From NCBI GenBank assembly GCA_031422195.1, contig JANOPZ010000016.1:1-12516 (forward strand): a stretch of 12,516 bases of DNA. The letters are read 5' to 3'. Positions 6,998 through 12,516 of the stretch are shown here, piece by piece. The notes below the pieces were generated by a model. That model had not been told where the DNA came from. It saw nothing but the letters and a program-made list of their open reading frames with translations, and made no database searches. Numbering within the stretch: position 1 is the first letter of the stretch; each line of letters starts with the position of its first letter. The position numbers and the translations under genes were made by a program. The stretch comes from JALOTE01 sp031422195. Its GTDB lineage: Bacteria; Pseudomonadota; Alphaproteobacteria; Rhizobiales; Rhizobiaceae.

Positions 6998-7822
6998 ATG
7001 AGCTATAAAACTATTCTTGCCGTAATCACACCTATAGGTGAGGCTGGCACAGCGCCTCTGATGCCAATCGCTTTAGATCTGGCAGCGCGGTGGAAGGCCC
7101 ATCTCACATTGATGATCATGGTGCCTCAGATCACCACCTTCATTGATGGAGGCATGGGCTCGGGTGGCTACGTGACTGTGGAAAATAACACAGAGGGCAT
7201 TAAGCAAGCTGAGGAACTGAAGGACCGCATTGACCGCCAAACCCGCGTCAACGGCGTAACAGTGACTTCAACAATTGCTAAAGAAGCTTTTGACACCAAC
7301 ATTGCACGGATGGTCGCGACGGGCCGGATCCATGACTTAATTTTAATGCGGCGCGATGAACACTTGGCGCAGTATATGATTGAAGCTGCACTATTTGAAA
7401 CCGGTCGCCCTTGCCTGCTTGTTCCTGCGGGGACGCCAACGGGTATGCCGTTGAAAAAAGCCCTCATAGCATGGGACGGTGGTTTACAATCATCGCGGGC
7501 GGTCCATGAGGCAATGCCAATTTTGAAACACGCAAAATCCGTTGAGATTGTTACAATAAGTGGCGAAAAAGACCTTAGAAATACCTGTAGCGGGGCCGAT
7601 CTCGCACGACTTCTGACAGCGCATGATCTCACTGTTACCGCCACAGATTTGCCAACCGAATATGCGTCCGGGACGATGTTGCTGGATTATGCGCAAGCAG
7701 GCAAAATTGATTTTTTGGTCGTCGGCGCTTACGCTCACAGCCGGTTCAGGCAAATGATCTTCGGCGGCGTTACCAGCACAATAATGGCCGATGCGCGTTT
7801 GCCGGTATTGATGGCGCATTAG
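6998..7822 (+). CDS. Tandem-domain universal stress protein (UspA family)
   Basis: A cytoplasmic 274-residue protein made of two Usp folds. The first (about 1-145) begins YKTILAVITPIGE and ends RPCLLVPAG; its nucleotide-binding glycines look degenerate. The second (about 153-272) begins KKALIAWDGGLQSSRA and carries the family's ATP-binding region, VVGAYAHSRF followed by FGGVTSTIM (242-263), ending RLPVLMAH. Tandem Usps of this size are commonly induced by low oxygen or stationary phase in alphaproteobacteria. GGGAG lies about 9 bases before the ATG. It sits between the response regulator (114 bases upstream) and the kinase (68 bases downstream), all in one direction, so co-expression is likely. 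Its partner is unknown. Confidence 0.9.
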   Translation: MSYKTILAVITPIGEAGTAPLMPIALDLAARWKAHLTLMIMVPQITTFIDGGMGSGGYVTVENNTEGIKQAEELKDRIDRQTRVNGVTVTSTIAKEAFDTNIARMVATGRIHDLILMRRDEHLAQYMIEAALFETGRPCLLVPAGTPTGMPLKKALIAWDGGLQSSRAVHEAMPILKHAKSVEIVTISGEKDLRNTCSGADLARLLTAHDLTVTATDLPTEYASGTMLLDYAQAGKIDFLVVGAYAHSRFRQMIFGGVTSTIMADARLPVLMAH

Positions 7823-7890
7823 GGCCTGTCACTTGTCATCAGCAAGCTGGTGGTATCTAACATTGGTTTTCCGAGCGCGAACATGCCCTG

Positions 7891-9501
7891 ATGACCAGTA
7901 AAAATTCCACGCAGGAAGACCTTTTTGCCAAGATGGTGGCGCTTGCTGCAGATGCCATCATATGCGTTGACGCCGCCCAGAAGGTGACGTTTTTCAACCA
8001 CGGGGCGGAGAAAACATTTGGCTATTTGGCCAGCGAAATCATTGGTCAGCCCCTTGATATTTTGATGCCAAAACGCTTCCGGCTCGGCCATGAAAAGCAT
8101 GTCACCGGATTTGCCGCCCATGCACCCAGTGCACGCCATATGGGTGAGCGCGAAGAAATTTTTGCGCTGAAAAAAAACGGTGAAGAGTTTCCGGCAGAGG
8201 CGACAATCAGCAAGATTGAAATTGGCGGAGAGTTTCTGCTTACGGTTGTTTTGCGCGATGTCACCACACACAAACTGGTCGAAAGCGAATTGCAAAAACG
8301 CGTGAAAGAACGCACCGCGGAATTGGAAGAATCGGTTCGCCAAGCGCGGGTGGCGCAAGAACAACTTCAGCGTTCTCAACGCATGGAGGCTTATGGCCAA
8401 CTGACGGGCGGCGTTGCGCATGATTTCAATAATCTGCTGACAATCATCGGAGGCAATCTTGAATTGCTGCAAGACCGGCTCGTCGATGAGCGCGATGTAA
8501 AGCTGCTCGATCGCGCACTTAATGGCGTAGAAATGGGCGCGCGTCTAACGCAGCGTCTCCTTGCGTTTGCACGCCGCAGCCGCCTCGAACCACGCTTGCT
8601 TGATCTGAACGAATTGGTAACCAGCCTCGTTGATCTGCTGCGCCGGACGATTGGCGAAACCATTAAAATGTCTTCGACACTTGCAGGCAACCTTTGGCAA
8701 GTGCGCGCAGACGCCAGTGAACTTGAAAACGCCCTTTTGAACCTTGCCATCAACGCACGTGATGCCATGCCCAATGGTGGACGGATTATCGTCGCAACCG
8801 GAAACGCAACGCTGGACGAAAGCTTGGCCAGAATGGCGCATATTGATGGTGCAAAGCCTGGCGACTATGTGCGCCTTTCAGTTTCAGACACCGGTACAGG
8901 AATGAGCAAAGAGGTGTTATCTCGCATTTTTGAGCCGTTTTTCACAACCAAAGAGCAAGGAAAAGGCACCGGTTTGGGTCTCGCCTCGATCTACGGGTTC
9001 GTGCGGCAATCGGGCGGGTACGTTACGATTTACAGCGAAACGGGCCAAGGCACCACGGTGAACTTGTATCTTCCAAGGGTAACAGACAGTACTGATCCGA
9101 TGGTTACTGTCTTAGCAGAAAATGATGATTATTCCGGTCAAGGTCTGATTCTCGTCGTCGAAGACAATGATGGTGTGCGCGAGATTACGGTCGAACGCCT
9201 CAAATCATTGGGCTATGATGTGATGACTGCAACAAACGTAATTGACGCCAAAGTGCTTATTAACACGACGCCAGATATCAGCCTTGTGTTTTCAGACATC
9301 GTGATGCCGGGCGGCGCATCAGGTTTTGATCTTGCCCGTTGGATTTCAGAACAGTATCCAATTTTGAAAGTTCTGCTGACGTCCGGTTTCAGCGAGGAAC
9401 TCGGGCGAAAAGACCAAAGCTATGAATTGCCGCGCCTTTTATCAAAACCGTATTCAACAGGCGAACTCGCTCAAGCTATCAGAAACGCAATTCTAAATTA
9501 G
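7891..9501 (+). CDS. Hybrid sensor histidine kinase, PAS-HisKA-HATPase-REC, FixL-like PAS (hFixL candidate)
   Basis: A 536-residue soluble kinase with no membrane segment. PAS (about 10-126) is followed by a short coiled linker (128-165). HisKA has H177 in GGVAHDFNNLL. HATPase includes the N-box NALLNLAINARDAM (280-293), SDTGTGM (332-338), FEPFFTTK (347-354) and GKGTGLGL (357-364). The C-terminal receiver (about 418-534) has E424-D425, phosphoacceptor D469, T497 and K519. Aligned by hand with Bradyrhizobium FixL, H67 in FRLGHEKH falls on haem ligand H200. R87 falls on R220 with identical spacing, while R206 becomes G73. This suggests haem-based O2 sensing but does not prove it. ATG 7891 is the first start after an in-frame stop at 7858; its ribosome site is weak. 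The likely partner is the upstream OmpR-type regulator. Confidence 0.92.
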   Translation: MTSKNSTQEDLFAKMVALAADAIICVDAAQKVTFFNHGAEKTFGYLASEIIGQPLDILMPKRFRLGHEKHVTGFAAHAPSARHMGEREEIFALKKNGEEFPAEATISKIEIGGEFLLTVVLRDVTTHKLVESELQKRVKERTAELEESVRQARVAQEQLQRSQRMEAYGQLTGGVAHDFNNLLTIIGGNLELLQDRLVDERDVKLLDRALNGVEMGARLTQRLLAFARRSRLEPRLLDLNELVTSLVDLLRRTIGETIKMSSTLAGNLWQVRADASELENALLNLAINARDAMPNGGRIIVATGNATLDESLARMAHIDGAKPGDYVRLSVSDTGTGMSKEVLSRIFEPFFTTKEQGKGTGLGLASIYGFVRQSGGYVTIYSETGQGTTVNLYLPRVTDSTDPMVTVLAENDDYSGQGLILVVEDNDGVREITVERLKSLGYDVMTATNVIDAKVLINTTPDISLVFSDIVMPGGASGFDLARWISEQYPILKVLLTSGFSEELGRKDQSYELPRLLSKPYSTGELAQAIRNAILN

Positions 9502-9557
9502 GCAAAAAGATCATCTGGCTTTCACGCGATGATGAATAGCGACCAAGATTGAAGTGG

Positions 9558-9815
9558 CTAACGTTTTTTGATCCCAGCCCTTTCGAACAGGTGGAGGAGA
9601 ACGCGCGGTGAACGCAATTTGCCCGCTTTATCAACGGTTGGATTGATTGAAGTGGGCAGGCATGAAGCTTGTTCTTCTTGTCTCGGCCGCAGAATGGTTT
9701 CAGGTCCAGCATGCCGCTTTTTTAAAAGATCTATTATGTGCGGTTACACTTTACCGAGTTTATGTAGGGCGGCCATTTTGACACTGTCCGTCATCAATTG
9801 GTTCCCGTCTTCGAC
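9558..9815 (-). pseudogene. Possible decayed protein-coding remnant, family not recognised
   Basis: One minus-strand frame reads like protein across two in-frame stops. After a TAG (9816-9818) come VEDGNQLMTDSV and MAALHKLGKV, then TAA (9744-9746). Next are 61 open codons, including PHIIDLLKKRHAGPETIL, PTSINPTVDKAGKLRSP and RVLLHLFERAGIKKR, closed by TAG at 9558-9560. The residue mix is protein-like, with no low-complexity bias. A different frame just upstream (about 9830-9930, minus) also reads plausibly (AIGLTDLTTGSFLIP), which would fit an additional frameshift. I do not recognise the family. The alternative is chance open frames in non-coding DNA. Confidence 0.3.
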
Positions 9816-9966
9816 CTAAGTTGGCGCTATGTTTCCAATGGGATTAAAAAGCTGCCTGTTGTTAAATCAGTCAAGCCAATTGCCTGGATCCATTTGCATG
9901 GTTTCAAATGTGCCGCGCATCGGAAAGATCTCTGCCTTTTCGAATTGATGCTTTCAGCCAACGTAT

Positions 9967-9993
9967 TTTGCCTTGGGTCAAGCCAAGGGCAAA
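9967..9993. other. Hairpin in the gene-poor stretch
   Basis: TTTGCCTTGG (9967-9976) pairs with CCAAGGGCAAA (9983-9993) to give 10 base pairs with a single bulged G and a 6-base loop. No T-run follows on either strand, so it is not a standard terminator. It could be part of an RNA, an element end, or chance. Confidence 0.4.
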
Positions 9994-10147
9994 CTCCCGC
10001 ACTACCAACACTTTCGACGGAAGGCTTTATGCCGACTTTTGCCGACCGCACTAGGTATTTTTTTACAAAGCCCTATTTTGCGTACCATCAGCGATGCATA
10101 AAATTGCAGTCATACTAAAATTATTGGGCATTAAACGATTTTCGGCA

Positions 10148-10169
10148 GGCTTTGTGCCGACACAAAGCC
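10148..10169. other. Perfect 9-base-pair hairpin with 4-base loop
   Basis: GGCTTTGTG (10148-10156), loop CCGA, then CACAAAGCC (10161-10169) is an exact inverted repeat. There is no T-run on either side. Its left arm with the loop repeats a sequence at 10023-10036 with one mismatch. A terminator for the converging genes is possible but lacks the usual U-tract. Confidence 0.45.
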
Positions 10170-10370
10170 ACACAGGTAAGGGCTGGCAGATGAAGTTCCA
10201 GTGCTGCCAAAGTCCGATTTCAAATGTAAGCGCGCTATTTCCTGTCTTGTTTAAATAATAACTGGAAGGTGTTTTCGAATCCAAACCTTTAACAACTTAA
10301 GCGATCAATACGATTAAAATGGACCAATATCGAGAACCGGTTGGCCTCCCTCAAACTTAGTGCTGTTTGA

Positions 10371-10434
10371 TGTCCGCTTTCCAAAGAAAACCAATCAAAA
10401 CCCGCCTGTCTGCTTACGGCCCTCAATGCAGACA
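10371..10434. repeat. TGTCYGC / GCAGACA inverted-repeat cluster
   Basis: TGTCCGCTTT (10371-10380), TGTCTGCTTA (10407-10416) and the inverted GCAGACA (10428-10434) lie within 64 bases. The second and third form a perfect 7-base inverted repeat around a 14-base centre that includes GGCC. Similar palindromic intergenic repeats are, as I recall, scattered in alphaproteobacterial genomes, but I cannot check this here. It lies 71 bases beyond the metallophosphoesterase stop. Confidence 0.4.
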
Positions 10435-10504
10435 TTCAGTCAAACTCAATTTGTGCCATTTTCACCCGTCCCAAACGTGCCGCTTCCCGCTCAAACCCTG
10501 AACC

Positions 10505-11374
10505 TCAAACCTCAATCACCAATTGCTGTTTATAGTTGGCGTGTCGGGGTTCGTAGCCGACATAGCCCCGAGCATTTGAGATCAGCCGGGTTTTGCCGAT
10601 TGTGAAGTCGCACGCTGTGTGAGTATGACCGAACACCCAAAGATCAGGCTGGTGGGTTTCGATAATTGCGGTAAGGTCAGAAGCGTAGGCGACCGATATG
10701 GTGTCCTTTTTAAAGTTTGGATGGAGACCAAACCGGTGCGGCGCATGATGGGTGATAACAATCGTGCGTTCGGTTTTGTCATCATTTCTTTTGGCCAACT
10801 CTGTTTCTAAAAACTGGCGTGAAGCCTTGTGGCGGTCTAGCGTATCTTGCGGCCGCAGCGGGCATGTTTTACCGGACTTTTCATCAATACGCTTGATCCG
10901 GTTGTAGTCGTTCATGCCGCGCCCCGCTTCCCACATGGCTGCTTCCAAATAGTCGCGTCCGAACAATTCAAAATCTGTCCAGAGTGTACAGCCGAGAATG
11001 CGAATGTCGTTGAAGTTGACGGCGTCATTTTCAAGCAAAGTGACGTTTGGGGATTGAGCCGCGCGTTTTCTTGCAGCCACCAGTTCGTCTTTCATGACCG
11101 TGCCATAAAACTCATGATTGCCGCAGACCATGAACACGGGTTTGCTGGTTAAGCGTTCTGCATAAGTGATTGCATCCGCAGTTGGTGAATGGGTATCACC
11201 TGCGAGGATCAATGCATCATGCTCCGGAATATCAACTGGCAAAGGCTTCCACGTGCATGAGCTGAACTCTTGATGCAGGTCTGACAGAATCCAGAATTTG
11301 GTTTTGCGGCGGAGGGCGACTATTGGTGCGGGTGTCGGCGCTGCTAATAGCGTCTCTGTATTGTTCTCAGTCAT
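10505..11374 (-). CDS. Calcineurin-like metallophosphoesterase
   Basis: A 289-residue cytoplasmic protein with all the signatures of the dinuclear-metal phosphoesterase fold. It has SDLHQEF (D32, H34), LAGDT (D60), CGNHEFYG (N86, H87), ITHHAPH (H209) and FGHTHTACD (H250, H252), so it should be active. The substrate cannot be read from sequence; relatives act on nucleotides, phosphoproteins or nucleic acids. I chose the ATG at 11374, which has GAGAG a few bases upstream. A TTG at 11419 would add 15 residues but has no ribosome site. It lies 102 bases after the FtsH-like stop on the same strand and may be co-transcribed. No functional link to the respiratory genes is visible. Confidence 0.88.
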   Translation of the reverse strand: MTENNTETLLAAPTPAPIVALRRKTKFWILSDLHQEFSSCTWKPLPVDIPEHDALILAGDTHSPTADAITYAERLTSKPVFMVCGNHEFYGTVMKDELVAARKRAAQSPNVTLLENDAVNFNDIRILGCTLWTDFELFGRDYLEAAMWEAGRGMNDYNRIKRIDEKSGKTCPLRPQDTLDRHKASRQFLETELAKRNDDKTERTIVITHHAPHRFGLHPNFKKDTISVAYASDLTAIIETHQPDLWVFGHTHTACDFTIGKTRLISNARGYVGYEPRHANYKQQLVIEV

Positions 11375-11387
11375 TTTACTCTCACTT

Positions 11388-11401
11388 ATTAATGCATTAA
11401 T
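11388..11401. promoter_or_regulatory. 14-base perfect palindrome upstream of the metallophosphoesterase
   Basis: ATTAATGCATTAAT is an exact palindrome 13 bases before the chosen ATG, in the 102-base gap after the protease gene. It could be an operator for a dimeric regulator. AT-rich palindromes of this length also arise by chance, and no -35/-10 pair was identified with it. Confidence 0.3.
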
Positions 11402-11476
11402 TGGGTAGGCTGCTGGCAAATGTGCCGCCTTTGAATGTCCTGGTTTCGATTTTTGGCATGCTTGCCGGACCGCTGT

Positions 11477-12516
11477 TCAGCCTGCCGCGCTTGGACACTT
11501 GTCCGGTTCTATATGAACGCGGCCTGCAAATGTGGCGGCAAACATATCACCATTCATGGTTTTGGTTTCCATGAGTGTTTCTGCAAGTTCGGTGACGAGT
11601 GCGGCATTGGCGGTTATAATGGCTTCAGCCCGTGATTGCTGTTCGTTCAAATCGAGCGCGATTGAGGCGGCAATATTCGATGGCCATGGCTTTGCTTGCG
11701 CCAGCGGCGGGTGCCAAACGAGATTGCCATCCCGCCCAAGACCGTGCTGGCTGTGGGTTTGGCCAAGCAGCTGAGTTGCTTTTGCAAGGTCTGAGCTTTT
11801 TGAGCCGCCCGACCCGGTATCCGGGGCTCCAAAGATGATTGTTTCTGCTGCGCGTCCAGCTAAGGTATGAGCAACGCGATTAAGAACAGCGCTGCGGGTA
11901 AGCGGATTGTTGCCACCCGGCGCTGTTTCGCGGCCACCAAGGCGCACAAACCCGCCGGTCTGGCCGCGGCTGCGGATTGAGATAAAATCAACGGGTTCAA
12001 GGTTCAGTGCCGTGGCCGCTATCGCATGGCCTGCTTCATGCACAGCGGTGCGCCAGAGCTGATACTCGGAGATGACTTGTCCACCAAACAATGCATCATC
12101 AAGATCGCCAACCGTCAGTTCCCGCTGTTCGCGCCGCGCTTTCCGCCTTGCGCTTCGAACAGCCGCCTCAACATCTGCGCCGGTAAAGCCGTTCAGACCT
12201 TCAGCAATAGTCATCGGGTCAAATCCCGGCAAATCAGATTTAAGATGAAAGCGAAAGATTTTAGCCAAGTCAGCCGTTGAGGGATACGGAATATGGATGA
12301 TCTTTTCCAAGCGCCCTGACCGCACAAGTGCCGGGTCAAGGCGACTGGCATCATTGCAAGCCCCGATGACAATCACGCCTTCCCGCGACAGCGATCCATC
12401 CAATTGTTCCAACACCGCATTAATCAAGCTGACCCACCACGCCCGTGAGCGTTCATCCAAGCGCTCATGGTCAGGAATGGAGTCAATCTCATCAATCAGC
12501 ATAATGCACGGCGCCA
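11477..12516 (-). CDS. FtsH-like AAA+ ATP-dependent zinc protease (M41), N-terminus cut by window edge
   Basis: The C-terminal 345 codons of an AAA+ protease that would use ATP to unfold and degrade proteins. The frame is open to the right edge, so Walker A and any membrane segments are outside. Visible from M12502 are Walker B (MLIDEID, residues 1-7), sensor-1 and second-region-of-homology residues (GACNDASRLDPALVRSGRLE, 47-66), and the lid helix (FTGADVEAAVR). The M41 zinc motif HEAGH is at 155-159, with the probable third ligand D238 in SSDLAKAT. The match to FtsH is clear, but the C-terminus and the loop after HEAGH differ in detail. Whether it is membrane-bound cannot be seen. It is more likely an accessory paralogue than housekeeping FtsH, because the usual neighbour genes are absent; this is inference. 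Confidence 0.88.
   Translation of the reverse strand, partial: APCIMLIDEIDSIPDHERLDERSRAWWVSLINAVLEQLDGSLSREGVIVIGACNDASRLDPALVRSGRLEKIIHIPYPSTADLAKIFRFHLKSDLPGFDPMTIAEGLNGFTGADVEAAVRSARRKARREQRELTVGDLDDALFGGQVISEYQLWRTAVHEAGHAIAATALNLEPVDFISIRSRGQTGGFVRLGGRETAPGGNNPLTRSAVLNRVAHTLAGRAAETIIFGAPDTGSGGSKSSDLAKATQLLGQTHSQHGLGRDGNLVWHPPLAQAKPWPSNIAASIALDLNEQQSRAEAIITANAALVTELAETLMETKTMNGDMFAATFAGRVHIEPDKCPSAAG

Larger units (their letters stand above)
9502..10504. other. About 1 kb without a recognisable intact gene
   Basis: This gap separates the kinase (plus strand) from the metallophosphoesterase (minus strand), so the two flanking genes converge. I read both strands. Short frames exist, but none has a good start plus recognisable motifs. 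What I do see is a probable decayed frame (9558-9815), hairpins at 9967-9993 and 10148-10169, a TGTCYGC inverted-repeat cluster (10371-10434), and a 14-base near-repeat GGCTTT[AG]TGCCGAC at 10023 and 10148. No tRNA, no CRISPR array and no convincing terminator with a T-run were found. It looks like an old degraded insertion or gene. Confidence 0.6.

Noticed and set aside
7819..8472. 217-codon minus-strand frame opposite the start of the hybrid kinase
   Set aside because: It is rich in Phe, His and Cys, as expected of an antisense frame, and covers the conserved PAS and HisKA coding region.
9502..9580. T-run near 9562-9567 as a terminator for the kinase gene
   Set aside because: No stable hairpin directly precedes the T-run; the only nearby pairing (ATCATC with GATGAT) is short with a long loop and is not adjacent.
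9798..10118. Plus-strand frame of about 106 codons in the gene-poor stretch
   Set aside because: It begins at a TTG without a ribosome site and shows no recognisable motifs. The opposite strand reads at least as protein-like, so I treat it as non-coding.
11375..11419. TTG at 11419 as the metallophosphoesterase start
   Set aside because: It has no ribosome site and the added 15 residues carry no family feature. The ATG at 11374 has GAGAG upstream.
1..12516. CRISPR arrays, tRNA or rRNA genes, and intact insertion sequences
   Set aside because: No regularly spaced repeats, no tRNA-like arms and no transposase motifs were seen on reading through both strands by eye.

Overview
This window comes from an alphaproteobacterium, most probably of the Hyphomicrobiales (Rhizobiales). 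The evidence is a complete ccoNOQP-ccoG cluster for the high-affinity cbb3-type cytochrome oxidase, a FixK-class Crp/Fnr regulator, perfect and near-perfect Fnr/FixK boxes (TTGAT-N4-ATCAA), and a hybrid histidine kinase with a PAS domain that looks FixL-like. Base composition is close to balanced by eye. Neither edge is a natural end: ccoG runs off the left side, and an FtsH-like AAA+/M41 gene runs off the right.

Positions 1-4794 (minus strand): ccoN, ccoO, ccoQ, ccoP and ccoG lie head to tail with gaps of 7-11 bases and a 4-base ATGA overlap between ccoP and ccoG, so this is one operon read right to left. All catalytic, haem and metal ligands I looked for are present. A perfect anaerobox lies about 78 bases upstream of ccoN.

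Positions 4944-5994 (minus strand): a small DUF2892-type membrane protein with its own near-perfect anaerobox and a well-placed -10, then a FixK-like regulator lacking the N-terminal cysteine cluster of Fnr.

Positions 5995-9501: the fixK-like gene is divergent from an OmpR/PhoB-type response regulator. That gene is followed by a tandem universal stress protein and a PAS-HisKA-HATPase-REC hybrid kinase. The shared intergenic region holds three tandem 9-base repeats (C[AT]GTNNNAC) spaced 10-11 bases apart, the layout expected of an OmpR/PhoB operator. Together this resembles the hFixL-FxkR-FixK oxygen cascade known from Rhizobium etli rather than the classical FixL-FixJ-FixK one. The inferred flow is: hybrid kinase senses O2 or redox, the OmpR-type regulator acts on fixK, and FixK switches on ccoNOQP, the DUF2892 gene and perhaps the stress protein.

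Positions 9502-10504: about 1 kb with no convincing intact gene. It holds a probable decayed reading frame on the minus strand, two strong hairpins and a cluster of TGTCYGC/GCAGACA inverted repeats.

Positions 10505-12516 (minus strand): an FtsH-like AAA+ zinc protease (C-terminal part only) followed by a calcineurin-like metallophosphoesterase. Nothing in the sequence ties these two to the respiratory genes.
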